DNA of 64,000 bases from Rattus norvegicus (GCF_036323735.1 NC_086024.1:64458424-64522423); one strand, 5' to 3'. Shown: positions 10,333-21,065, numbered from the stretch's first letter. A program made the numbers and translations. The notes: generated from the letters alone by a model not told the origin.

Positions 10333-13300
10333 CTAATAGCCACTTATCAATGAGTGCATACCATGTATGTCTTTCTGTGATTGGGTTAGCTCACTCAGGA
10401 TGATATTTTCCAGTTCTAACCATTTGCCTACGAATTTCATAAACTCGTTGTTTTTGATAGCTGAGTAATATTCCATTGTGTAGATGTACCACATTTTCTG
10501 TATCCATTCCTCTGTTGAAGGGCATCTGGGTTCTTTCCAGTTTCTGGCTATTATAAATAAGGCTGCGATGAACATAGTGGAGCACGTGTCTCTTTTATAT
10601 GTTGAGGCATCTTTTGGGTATATGCCCAAGAGAGGTATAGCTGGATCCTCAGGCAGTTCAATGTCCAATTTTCTGAGGAACCTCCAGACTGATTTCCAGA
10701 ATGGTTTTACCAGTCTGCAATCCCACCAACAATGGAGGAGTGCTCCTCTTTCTCCACATACTCGCCAGCATCTGCTGTCACCTGAGTTTTTGATCTTAGC
10801 CATTCTCACTGGTGTGAGGTGAAATCTCAGGGTTGTTTTGATTTGCATTTCCCTTATGACTAAAGATGTTGAACATTTCTTTAGGTGTTTCTCAGCCATT
10901 GGCATTCCTCAGCTGTGAATTCTTTGTTTAGCTCTGAACCCCATTTTTTAATAGGGTTATTTGTTTCCCTGCGATCTAACTTCTTGAGTTCTTTGTATAT
11001 TTTGGATATAAGGCCTCTATCTGTTATAGGATTGGTAAAGATCTTTTCCCAATCTGTTGGTTGCCGTTTTGTCCTAACCACAGTGTCCTTTGCCTTACAG
11101 AAGCTTTGCAGTTTTATGAGATCCCATTTGTCGATTCTTGATCTTAGAGCGTAAGCCATTGGTGTTTTGTTCAGGAAATTTTTTCCAGTGCCCATGTGTT
11201 CCAGATGCTTCCCTAGTTTTTCTTCTATTAGTTTGAGTGTGTCTGGTTTGATGTGGAGGTCCTTGATCCACTTGGACTTAAGCTTTGTACAGGGTGATAA
11301 GGATGGATCAATCTGCATTCTTCTACATGTTGCCCTCCAGTTGAACCAGCACCATTTGCTGAAAATGCTATCTTTTTCCATTGGATGGTTTTGGCTCCTT
11401 TGTCAAAGATCAAGTGACCATAGGTGTGTGGGTTCATTTCTGGGTCTTCAATTCTATTCCATTGGTCTATCTGTCTGTCTCTGTACCAATACCATGCAGT
11501 TTTTATCACTACTGCTCTGTATTACTGCTTGAGTTCAGGGATAGTGATTCCCCCTGAAGTCCTTTTATTGTTGAGGATAGTTTTAGCTATCCTGGGTTTT
11601 TTGTTATTCCAGATGAATTTGCAAATTGTTCTGTCTAACTCTTTGAAGAATTGGATTGGTATTTTGATGGGGATTGCATTGAATCTGTAGATTGCTTTTG
11701 GTAAAATGGCCATTTTTACTATATTAATCCTGCCAATCCATGAGCATGGGAGATCTTTCCATCTTCTGAGGTCTTCAATTTCTTTCCTCAGTGTCTTGAA
11801 GTTCTTATTGTACAGATCTTTTACTTGCTTGGTTAAAGTCACACCAAGGTACTTTATATTATTTGGGTCTATTATGAAGGGTGTCGTTTCCCTAATTTCT
11901 TTCTCGGCTTGTTTCTCTTTTGTATAGAGGAAGGCAACTGATTTATTTGAGTTAATTTTATACCCAGCCACTTTGCTGAAGTTGTTTATCAGCTTTAGTA
12001 GTTCTCTGGTGGAACTTTTGGGATCACTTAAATATACTATCATGTCATCTGCAAATAGTGATATTTTGACCTCTTCTTTTCCGATCTGTATCCCCTTGAT
12101 CTCCTTTTGTTGTCTGATTGCTCTGGCTAGAACTTCAAGAACTACATTGAATAAGTAGGGAGAGAGTGGGCAGCCTTGTCTAGTCCCTGATTTTAGTGGG
12201 ATTGCTTCAAGTTTCTCTCCATTTAGTTTAATGTTAGCAACTGGTTTGCTGTATATGGCTTTTACTATGTTTAGGTATGGGCCTTGAATTCCAATTCTTT
12301 CCAGGACTTTTATCATGAAGGGGTGTTGAATTTTGTCAAATGCTTTCTCAGCATCTAATGAAAAGATCATGTGGTTCTGTTCTTTCAGTTTGTTTATATA
12401 ATGGATCACGTTGATGGTTTTCCGTATATTAAACCATCCCTGCATGCCTGGGATGAAGCCTACTTGATCATGGTGGATGATTGTTTTGATGTGCTCTTGA
12501 ATTCGGTTTGCCAGAATTTTATTGAGTATTTTTGCGTCGATATTCATAAGGGAAATTGGTCTGAAGTTCTCTTTCTTTGTTGTGTCTTTGTGTGGTTTAG
12601 GTATAAGAGTAATTGTGGCTTCGTAGAAGGAATTCGGTAGGGCTCCATCTGTTTCAATTTTGTGGAATAGTTTGGATAATATTGGTATGAGGTCTTCTAT
12701 GAAGGTTTGATAGAATTCTGCACTAAACCCGTCTGGACCTGGGCTCTTTTTGGTTGGGAGACCTTTAATGACTGCTTCTATTTCCTTAGGAGTTATGGGG
12801 TTGTTTAACTGGTTTATCTGTTCCTGATTTAACTTCGGTACCTGGTATCTGTCTAGGAAATTGTCCATTTCCTGTAGATTTTCAAGTTTTGTTGAATATA
12901 GGCTTTTATAGTAAGATCTGATGATTTTTTAAATTTCCTCTGAATCTGTAGTTATGTCTCCCTTTTCATTTCTGATTTTGTTAATTTGGACGCACTCTCT
13001 GTGTCCTCTCGTTAGTCTGGCTAAGGGTTTATCTATCTTGTTGATTTTCTCAAAGAACCAACTTTTGGTTCTGTTGATTCTTTCTATGGTCCTTTTTGTT
13101 TCTACTTGGTTGATTTCAGCTCTGAGTTTGATTATTTCCTGCCTTCTACTCCTCCTGGGTGTATTTGCTTCTTTTTGTTCTAGAGCTTTTAGGTGTGCTG
13201 TCAAGCTACTGACATATGCTCTTTCCTGTTTCTTTCTGCAGGCACTCAGTGCTATGAGTTTTCCTCTTAGCACAGCTTTCATTGTGTCCCATAAGTTTGA

Positions 13301-14140
13301 GTATGTTGTATCTTCATTTTCATTAAATTCTAAAAAGTTTTTAATTTCTTTCTTTATTTCTTCCTTGACCAGGTTATCATTGAGTAGAGCATTGTTCAAT
13401 TTCGACGTATATGTGGGCATTCTTCCCTTATTGTTATTGAAGACCAGTTTTAGGCCGTGGTGGTCCGATAGCACGCATGGGATTATTTCTATCTTTCTGT
13501 ACCTGTTGAGGCCCGTTTTTTGACCAATTATATGGTCAATTTTGGAGAAAGTACCATGAGGAGCTGAGAAGAAGGTATATCCTTTTGCTTTAGGATAGAA
13601 TGTTCTATAAATATCCGTTAACTCCATTTGGCTCATGAATTCTCTTAGTCTGTCGACATCACTGTTTAATTTCTGTTTCCATGATCTGTCCATTGATGAG
13701 AGTGGGGTCTTGAAATCTCCCACTATTATTGTGTGAGGTGCAGTGTGTGTTTTGAGCTTTAGTAAGGTTTCTTTTACGTATGTAGGTGCCCTTGTATTTG
13801 GGGCATAGATATTTAGGATTGAGAGTTCATCTTTGTGGATTTTTCCTTTGATGAATATGAACTGTCCTTCCTTATCTTTTTTGATGACTTTTAGTTGGAA
13901 ATTGATTTTATTTGATATTAGAATGGCTACTCCAGCTTGCTTCTTCTGACCATTTGCTTGGAAAGTTGTTTTCCAGCCTTTCACTCTGAGGTAGTGTCTG
14001 TCTTTGTCTCTGAGGTGTGTTTCCTGTAGGCAGCAGAATGCAGGGTCCTCGTTGCGTATCCAGTTTGTTAATCTATGTCTTTTTATTGGGGAGTTGAGGC
14101 CATTGATATTGAGAGATATTAAGGAATAGTGATTATTGCT
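10333..14140 (-). pseudogene. L1 ORF2 (endonuclease and reverse transcriptase), broken by four lesions
   Basis: ORF2p nicks the target and reverse-transcribes L1 RNA. The frame opens after a stop at 14143-14141 with SNNHYSLISLNING. Endonuclease signs: CCLQETHL (catalytic Glu codon 14023-14021) and SDHHG (13468-13454). RT signs: KKSPGPDGFSAEFYQ, GTRQGCPLSPYLFN and FADD (12055-12044). The C-terminal CX3CX7HX4C motif is intact at 10770-10717. Lesions: a TAA at 12931-12929 where the family has CAA; a TAA at 11524-11522; one base lost in an A run at about 11377-11373; one base lost near 10900. Everything else stays open to the usual ISGY end at 10333, so it is a recent pseudogene. Confidence 0.92.
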
Positions 14141-14214
14141 TCATGTTATATTCATATTTGGATGTGATGTTATGTTTCTGTGCTTTCATTCTCTTTGTTT
14201 TGTTGCCAAGACGA

Positions 14215-15402
14215 TTAGTTTATTGCTTCTTCTAGGGTATAGCTTGCCTCCTTATGTTGGGCTTTACCCTTTATTATCCTTTGTAGTGCTGGATTTGTGG
14301 AAAGATATTGTGTAAATTTGGTTTTGTCATGGAATATCTTGGTTTCTCCATCAATGTTAATTGAGAGTTTTGCTGGATACAGTAACCTGGGCTGGCATTT
14401 GTGTTCTCTTAGGGTCTGTATGACATCAGTCCAGGATCTTCTGGCCTTCATAGTTTCTGGCGAGAAGTCTGGTGTGATTCTGATAGGTCTGCCTTTATAT
14501 GTTACTTGACCTTTTTCCCTTACTGCTTTTAATATTCTTTCTTTATTTTGTGCGTTTGGTGTTTTGACAATTATGTGACGGGAGGTGTTTCTTTTCTGGT
14601 CCAATCTATTTGGAGTTCTGTAGGCTTCTTGTATGTCTATGGGTATCTCTTTTTTTAGGTTAGGGAAGTTTTCTTCTATGATTTTGTTGAAGATATTTAC
14701 TGGTCCTTTGAGCTGGGAGTCTTCACTCTCTTCTATACCTATTATCCTTAGGTTTGATCTTCTCATTGAGTCCTGGATTTCCTGTATGTTTTGGACCAGT
14801 AGCTTTTTCCGCTTTACATTATCTTTGACAGTTGAGTCAATGATTTCTATGGAATCTTCTGCTCCTGAGATTCTCTCTTCCATCTCTTGTATTTTGTTGG
14901 TGAAGCTTGTATTTACAGCTCTTTGTCTCTTCTTTTGGTTTTCTATATCCAGGGTTGTTTCCATGTGTTCTTTCTTGATTGCTTCTATTTCCATTTTTAA
15001 TTCCTTCAACTGTTTGATTGTGTTTTCCTGGAATTCTTTCAGGGATTTTTGTGTCTCCTCTCTATGGGCTTCTACTTGTTTATTTATGTTTTCCTGGAAT
15101 TCTTTCAGGGATTTTTGTGTCTCCTCTCTATGGGCTTCTACTTGTTTATTTATGTTTTCCTGGAATTCTTCCAGGCATTTTTGCGATTCCTCTCTGTAGG
15201 CTTCTACTTGTTCTCTAAGGGAGTTCTTCACGTCTTTCTTGAAGTCCTCCAGCATCATGATCAAATATGATTTTGAAACTAGATCTTGCTTTTCTGGTGT
15301 GTTTGGATATTCCATGTTTATTTTGGTGGGAGAATTGGGCTCCGATGATGCCATGTAGTCTTGGTTTCTGTTGCTTGGGTTCCTGTGCTTGCCTCTCGCC
15401 AT
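14215..15402 (-). CDS. L1 ORF1 protein, apparently intact (395 aa)
   Basis: L1 RNA-binding protein (ORF1p), which trimerises through a coiled coil and coats L1 RNA in cytoplasmic particles. A true ATG at 15402 opens MARGKHRNPSNRNQDYMASS. Residues about 45-210 are heptad-rich and include two identical 22-residue units (81-102 and 103-124, starting QENINKQVEA). About 216-300 (NLRIIGIEESED onward) fits the RRM-like domain, and about 305-370 (RPIRITPDFS, RLLYPAKLSI) the C-terminal RNA-binding domain. No stop or frameshift is visible. ORF2 begins about 75 bp further on. Openness suggests a fairly young insertion; expression depends on the L1 5' UTR and host silencing and is not shown by sequence. 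Confidence 0.9.
   Translation of the reverse strand: MARGKHRNPSNRNQDYMASSEPNSPTKINMEYPNTPEKQDLVSKSYLIMMLEDFKKDVKNSLREQVEAYREESQKCLEEFQENINKQVEAHREETQKSLKEFQENINKQVEAHREETQKSLKEFQENTIKQLKELKMEIEAIKKEHMETTLDIENQKKRQRAVNTSFTNKIQEMEERISGAEDSIEIIDSTVKDNVKRKKLLVQNIQEIQDSMRRSNLRIIGIEESEDSQLKGPVNIFNKIIEENFPNLKKEIPIDIQEAYRTPNRLDQKRNTSRHIIVKTPNAQNKERILKAVREKGQVTYKGRPIRITPDFSPETMKARRSWTDVIQTLREHKCQPRLLYPAKLSINIDGETKIFHDKTKFTQYLSTNPALQRIIKGKAQHKEASYTLEEAIN
15031..15162 (-). repeat. Two 66-bp tandem units in L1 ORF1 coiled coil
   Basis: Units 15162-15097 and 15096-15031 each encode the same 22 residues (QENINKQVEAH, then REETQKSLKEF). Flanking units are diverged, which indicates a tandem array with recent homogenisation. 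Confidence 0.93.
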
Positions 15403-15889
15403 CAGATTATCTCTAGTGTTACTTTGTTCTGCTATTTCTGACAGTGGCTAGACTGTCCTATAAGCCTGTGTGTCAGGAGTGCTGTAGACCTGTTTTCCTG
15501 TTTTCTTTCAGCCAGTTATGGGGACAGAGTGTTCTGCTTTCGGGCGTGTAGTTTTTCCTCTCTACAGGTCTTCAGCTGTTCCTGTGGGCCTGTGTCTTGA
15601 GTTCACCAGGCAGCTTTCTTGCAGCAGAAAAATTTGGTCTTACCTGTGGTCCCGAGGCTCAAGTTCGCTCGTGGGGTGCTGCCCACGGGCTCTCTGCAGC
15701 GGCAGCAACCAGGAAGACCTGTGCCGCCCCTTCCGGGAGCTTCAGTGCACCAGGGTTCCAGATGGTCTTTGGCTTTTTCCTCTGGCGTCCGAGATGTGTG
15801 TGCAGGGAGCAGTCTCTTCTGGTTTCCCAGGCTTGTCTGCCTCTCTGAAGGTTTATCTCTCCCTCCCACGGGATTTGGGTGCAGAGAAC
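15403..15889 (-). promoter_or_regulatory. L1 5' UTR / internal promoter region
   Basis: GC- and CpG-richer than the surrounding AT-rich intron, especially about 15640-15880. It sits directly upstream of ORF1 inside the target-site duplication. L1 5' UTRs hold an internal Pol II promoter. Activity here is inferred from position only. Confidence 0.7.
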
Positions 15890-15906
15890 CCTCATCACTA
15901 TCATTT
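15890..15906 (+). repeat. Target-site duplication, right copy, of the antisense L1
   Basis: CCTCATCACTATCATTT, a perfect match to 9601-9617. It marks the 5' edge of the L1. Confidence 0.92.
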
Positions 15907-16863
15907 GACGTGAGTATTATTCATTAGACACTAGCTTACAATGCAGCGATGATGTCAAGAACTAAAGGAATGGCTTTAATTGAAAAACACTTCTATGGCA
16001 AAGTGTATGAGGGTAAGATGTGTTAAATTTGTTTTTGCTTTTCACTAAAACTCTGAAAGCCTCTTTCCCTATAAGTAATTAAAAACAAACAGCAACCCTT
16101 AACTTACTGTGGGTTTCTAATGGCTACAATATTGCTTCCTCGCATGGATGACTTACTGATCTAAAGCAGAGCGATTCAACACTGAAATTATCTTGAAAAT
16201 TAAAAACCATCCAAGATAATGAATAGTTTCAATTTCTATAGCACCAATTTATGTGTACTTTTCCTTTTTAATGCATTCTCCTGTGCATACACAGCTTGCT
16301 AACTAACAGACTAGCCTCCTAGAGAGTTCGTATCCAGTAACACTGTGATAAGCTCGTTTCTGAAAACTTTTGCTCTCTGGGTGAATTTCATTCATTCTTC
16401 CACTCATTCCTTCAGAAAACCTTTATTAAGAAGCATGTTCAAATTAGGTGTTTTCCAGGGTGCTTTAGGAAATAAAGGAAATATAAAGCTATGTGTCCTC
16501 CAAATATTAATTATATTGTAAGAGTTTAATCAAATTTTATTTTAATTCTGTCTTTTATTTGGTTGACTGTTTCATAATTTACTTACCAATGGTTTGTTAC
16601 TGGATAGTTGGGTAAGTTGCATTATGGAAGTGAGACCTATAAAAAGTGTGGGTTGAGCATCTCTTATAGCATTTTTTCATACTTCTAGTATGTTTTAGCA
16701 ATCAATTTCTACAAATACAAGAATTGGGACAACAGGCATGAATATTTTAGTCTCTTAAAGCACTCTGAAAATAGATAAAAAAGAGATATGAAAGCAAATG
16801 ATTTGAATCATTTCTAATGGCCACTAACCACATGAGAAAGATCGTCCCTATCCCCTTCCTGTG
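15907..16863. other. Immp2l intron, single-copy
   Basis: AT-rich DNA. I see no gene, SINE or simple repeat of note. Confidence 0.6.
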
Positions 16864-18028
16864 CTGGCGAGGATATGGAAAAAGAGGAACACTCCTCTAT
16901 TGTTGGTGGGATTTCAGACTGGTACAACCATTCTGGAAATCAGTCTGGAGGTTCCTCAGAAAGTTGGACATTGCACTACCTGAGGACCCAGCTATACCTC
17001 TCTTGGGCATATACCCAAAAGATGCTCCAACAAATAACAAAGACACATGCTCCACTATGTTCATAGCAGCCTTATTTATAATAGCCAGAAGCTGGAAAGA
17101 ACCCAGATGCCCTTCAACAGAGGAATGGATACAGAAAATGTGGTACATCTACACAATGGAATATTACTCAGCTATCAAAAACAATGACTTTATGAAATTC
17201 ATAGACAAATGGATGGAACTGGAAAATATCCTGAGCGAGGTAACCCAATCACAGAAAAACACACATGGTATGCACTCATTGATAAGTGGATATTAGCCCA
17301 AATGCTCGAATTACCCTAGATGCACAGAACACATGAAACTCAGGAAGGATGACGAAAATGCGGATGCTTCACTCCTTCTTTAAAAGGGGAACAAGAATAC
17401 CCTTAGGAGGGGATATGGAGGCAAAGTTTAGAACAGAGACTGAAGGAACACCCATTCAGAGCCTGCCCCACATGTGGCCCATACATATACAGCCACCAAA
17501 CTAGATAAGATGGATGAAGCAAAGAAGCACAGGCAGACAGGAAACGGATGTAGATCTCTCCTGAGAGACACAGCCAGAATACAGCAAATACATAGGCGAA
17601 TGCCAGCAGCAAACCACTGAACTGAGAACGGGACCCCCGTTGAAGGAATCAGAGAAAGGACTGAAAGAACTGAAGGGGCTTAAGACCCCATATGAACAAC
17701 AATGCCAACCAACCAGAGCTTACAGGGACAAAGCCACTACCCAAAGACTATACATGGACTGACCCTGGGCTCCAACTGCATAGGCAGCAATGAATAGCCT
17801 GGTAAGGGCACGAGTGGAAGGGGAAGCCCTTGGTCCTGCCAAGGCTGGACCCCCAGTGAACGGGATTGTTGTGGGGAGGGCGGTAATGGGGGGAGGATGG
17901 GGAGGGGATCACCTATATACAAGGGGAGGGGGAGGGGCTAGGGAGATGTTGGCCTGGAAACCGGAAAAGGGAATAACATTTGAATTGTAAGTAAGAAATA
18001 CCCAATTTAATAAAGATGGAAAAAAAAA
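16864..18028 (+). mobile_element. 5'-truncated rat L1 (sense): ORF2 tail plus 3' UTR
   Basis: It starts abruptly inside the Cys motif coding region (CWRGYGKRGTLLYCWWDF, where the last Cys is Phe). The frame stays open to the normal ORF2 end ISGY and stop at 17294-17296. The 3' UTR includes the G-rich tract near 17865-17940 and ends with AATAAAGATGG and an A tail. It is 5'-truncated, with only about 145 codons of ORF2 left, and the junction shows no obvious duplication. Confidence 0.92.
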
Positions 18029-18229
18029 GAATCTGAATATCAGGCTGAAGAGATGGCTCAGGGGTTAAAACACTGACTTTTCTTCCAGAGGGTCTGAGTT
18101 CAATTCCGGCAACCACAGGGTGGCTTGCAGCCATCTATAATAGTATCTGATGCCCTCTCTAGTGTGGTTGAAAATAGTGATAGTGTACTCATAAAATAAA
18201 TAAATATTTTTAAAAAGAATATGAATATC
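18029..18229 (+). mobile_element. B2-type SINE with target-site duplication
   Basis: Body from 18042 (GGCTGAAGAGATGGCTCAG) to the A/T-rich tail at about 18216, with the Pol III B-box-like GAGTTCAATTCC. Flanks GAATCTGAATATC (18029-18041) and GAATATGAATATC (18217-18229) match at 12 of 13 bases, so the SINE landed at the poly-A tail of the preceding L1. tRNA-derived SINE; not a tRNA gene. Confidence 0.9.
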
Positions 18230-18383
18230 TACTGTATGTTATCTGTCATTGACACTTCAGAATTGTTCAAAAGTTTCTTTTTGAAAAAAAAAATGTAGTG
18301 CTAGTCAGTTTTCAACTAATAATAAGTCTATAGATTCTAAAGGGTCATCAAGATTCCTTTCCTTCCTACTAATGCTGGGTTTT

Positions 18384-18614
18384 CAAATATTTATTTATTT
18401 ATTGTTTTTATATGTGTGGGTGTTTTGTTTTCATATATGATGCATGTACACCAACATGTGTGCTTGGTGCACATGGAGACCAGAAGGAGGTGTCAGATCC
18501 TTTAGAACTGAAGTTACAGCAGTTGTGAGCCACCACGTAGGTGCTGGGAATTGAACTGTCATCTGAAGAGCAGCCAGGGCTCTTACTAACCCTCCGAACC
18601 ATCTCTCCAGCCCC
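18384..18614 (-). mobile_element. B3-type SINE, antisense
   Basis: The right end reads CCATCTCTCCAGCCCC, the reverse of the family start GGGGCTGGAGAGATGG. CTGGGAATTGAACT is the reversed B box. The left end is ATTTATTTATTTATTG, the reversed tail. Confidence 0.85.
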
Positions 18615-18846
18615 TAGTTTTGAATCTTAATTTCCATGATTAAATTGAAACGGTTGAGCAATAGCATAAGTGCAAGTATGAGAAGACAAATGAACAAATA
18701 AATCTTCATTGAATTGAGGTATTTTGATTTTTTAATTTATTTAGCATAGTGTGAATTAAGTAGCGAAACACCATATTTGATGTTCATGCAAAGTTTCTTT
18801 ATGCAGGTTTTTTCTCTTACACAGGAGGAACTATATTCCATTCATA

Positions 18847-19055
18847 TCTATAGAAAATGTGACTACGCTGCAATTTTATTCAGTTTCTTCACTTTGAGTA
18901 CATAGATATTCTCTATTTGTGAATCTTCACAGTAACTCACTCTTAAAGTGAAGACCTTCTTCTTACTGGAAACTATAGTTGATATCTCGTTTGTCTGACC
19001 TGATTGAAAACTTAACTTTGCCCATTTTGTTTTCTCAAAGCTTCACCTATTACAT
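18847..19055 (+). repeat. Diverged direct repeat A, upstream of the exon
   Basis: It aligns collinearly with 20860-21065, sharing TTTCTTCACTTTGA, AAAGTGAAGA, GTTTGTCTG, TTGAAAAC and CAAAGCT in order, by eye roughly 70 percent identical with small gaps. Either two old copies of an interspersed repeat or an old local duplication. Confidence 0.75.
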
Positions 19056-19300
19056 GTGGTTTCCACAGGCAGTTTAGAAACTGAACTGTATCTTACTTGA
19101 GGGGAACTTACTGTGTAGTCTCGGGACTGTTGGGAGCACAGATCTCCAGAGAAACCAGGAATGTTAAGCCCACAGGATTGACTTTCGAATGGGAAAGATA
19201 GAAACACCTGTTCTTCCATGCGGAAAGTTAAAATTTTAAGTGATTAACTGACTGTTTTTGTTTTCTACTTTAATCTATTGGGCTGGGCCATATTAAGGTT

Positions 19301-19420
19301 CTACAACCAGGACCAGCGATAGCTAGTAATCTAAATGACCCTTATAGCCAGACGCTCCCCCTAACTCCCACAACCAGGACAAGAGGTAGTTAATAGCTCA
19401 AATGGCTTTGACTCTATATA
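19301..19420 (+). repeat. Short diverged tandem duplication (67-bp spacing)
   Basis: CTACAACCAGGACCAG (19301) and CCACAACCAGGACAAG (19368) begin two similar units about 67 bp apart. A TATATAGGGAG motif follows at about 19415. Family unknown. Confidence 0.5.
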
Positions 19421-19799
19421 GGGAGATCAGGACAGATTCTTAGGCCTTTAAGCTAGTAAAGGTAGCCTACGTCTAGAGCCTGTCTTCTTGGAAGAAAAGA
19501 CATTTACCCAAATTGAATTTCAGTGCAATTATGCTTCCTTGTGCAACAAAGATCCTACTGGGCATAAATTCATTGGGAATAAATCGCCTGCTATTAGATG
19601 TCCAGAAGTCTGTTCCAGGTTGACCAAAGTCTATCTGCACTGAGTTTTCATCTTATCTCTTCCCGTGGTTCATTTCTAACCCTCTCGGAGTTAGACCCTC
19701 TTATCTATCTGCCTAATAGCCGTTCTGTCCTTCCAGATTCTGTCTCCAAGTTGTAGAGTCATCTCCTCTCACCTCATTGGTCTCACTGTTTCTTTTCAG

Positions 19800-19902
19800 A
19801 CCCATTGGATACAAAAACCAGTTGGTCAAAGTCCCCCGTGGTCACATGTGGGTTGAAGGAGATCATCATGGACACAGTTTTGATAGTAATTCTTTTGGAC
19901 CG
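19800..19902 (+). CDS. Immp2l: Immp2l internal exon (inner mitochondrial membrane peptidase subunit 2)
   Basis: Internal coding exon of the S26-family peptidase subunit that cleaves sorting signals from proteins facing the mitochondrial intermembrane space. A pyrimidine-rich tract ends in CAG at 19797-19799 and the donor GTGAGT starts at 19903. The exon is 103 bp: its first base completes a split codon (phase 2), then 34 codons run to the donor and end in phase 0. The peptide starts PIGYKNQLVKVPRG and continues to GDHHGHSFDSNSFGP; GDHHxxSxDSxxxGP is the signal-peptidase box E pattern. From memory, human IMMP2L has a closely matching segment (GHKNR, VKVPRGHIWVEGDHHGHSFDSNSFGPVS). The first full codon is Pro where I recall Thr in human. 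The catalytic Ser and Lys lie in upstream exons not present here. No other exon of this gene was recognised in the window. Both splice sites and the frame look functional. Confidence 0.93.
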
Positions 19903-20050
19903 GTGAGTCAACGTAAACCTTGTTTGGAAAAAAATGGCATTTCGAAGGTGGGAACAAGTGTAACCCAATAGTTTGCTGTTCTTTTAGCCCAGACTGGTTG
20001 GGGACTTCGTAATGGAACACTTTATGTTGGAAAATTACTTTAGGCTGTCA

Positions 20051-20052
<2 letters not shown>

Positions 20053-20129
<77 letters not shown>
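20053..20129 (+). repeat. (GT)n(GA)n compound microsatellite
   Basis: About 17 GT units run straight into about 21 GA units, 150 bp after the exon's donor site. Confidence 0.97.
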
Positions 20130-20131
<2 letters not shown>

Positions 20132-20859
20132 TGTGTGTATTTTAACTGACTTTCCACAATTTGAAGAACTTCATTTCTTTCACAGAAATGCTATCTACCT
20201 ATGTTTTCAGTTAATATTTAACCCATAAAATATGTAAGAAGACAGCAGGCACCAATTTTCTAAATCTTTTATTCAGTACAATAGTATTAAAAATCACAGT
20301 GGTAAGTGTGGGAGAAGTGGGATTCCTTGTTTCTCTTTTGTGGTCCCATCTCAATCTTACAACAAAATTGATGTAAAACAGATTGCCAGAGATATTATAG
20401 ATACGTATATACTATGTATTTGGTGTCAAAGAAGCTCTCACAATGAAGCAGAGGCCTTCAAAATGGTGAAACTTACCCATCATCATATTAGTTTACACAA
20501 AGACAGGTAATTTTGGACAAGTAACTAAATTACATAGAGGCTGAAGAAAGATCAGAATTATTTTAACAAGACTGCTGAATGTTCTCAGCTATAATTCTCC
20601 ACTGAAGAATGTTTCTTGACTCCAGCTACAGAGAGGACAGTTGTCACCTGGGAGTGTTAATCTCCTCTTTTCAAGAAAGAGGAGAGTAGTGTGCCCAGCT
20701 TGTGGCTGTTGTTTTTCAAGTAGCCTTAGCTGAAAGTAATCCTTGTGTCAGAGTGACCTGCTTGGGGGTGGCATATTCTGTTACTGTTCAAAAGTGACAT
20801 TTTGTTAGCATTTAACTTATAGCAGAAATACAGACTTACTCTGTTGTATGTTTATCCAT

Positions 20860-21065
20860 TGAATGTGTGACTAGACCGATATTTTATAGATTTTCTTCAC
20901 TTTGACTGAATATAGAAATTCTCTTCTTTATGAGTCTTTACAATAACTTGTTATGAAAGTGAAGAATTCCTTAGGCAATGGAAACAGAAGCTAATTCCTT
21001 GTTTGTCTGCTCTGTTTGAAAACTCACCTCTGCCCATTTCCCAAAGCTGAATTTGTTCTGCATGT
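20860..21065 (+). repeat. Diverged direct repeat B, downstream of the exon
   Basis: Partner of 18847-19055, same orientation, about 2.0 kb away, with the exon between them. The similarity fades beyond about 200 bp on both sides. Confidence 0.75.

Larger units (their letters stand above)
9618..15889 (-). mobile_element. Near-full-length rat L1 retrotransposon (L1_Rn type), antisense to the gene
   Basis: A 6.3-kb LINE-1 read right to left: GC-rich 5' UTR (15889-15403), intact ORF1 (15402-14215), broken ORF2 (14140-10333), 3' UTR with C/T-rich tract (10332-9640) and a short poly-A tail (poly-T on this strand). A perfect 17-bp duplication flanks it, showing insertion by target-primed reverse transcription. 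The right junction, read in the L1 sense, is TC/AAATGA, a tolerable variant of the L1 endonuclease site. It lies about 3.9 kb upstream of the Immp2l exon, opposite to the gene's orientation. The 5' UTR is about 490 bp and may be slightly short. Confidence 0.95.

Noticed and set aside
15018..15199. Long plus-strand frames with repeated LWASTCLFMFSWNS
   Set aside because: Reverse-strand shadow of the 66-bp repeats in L1 ORF1.
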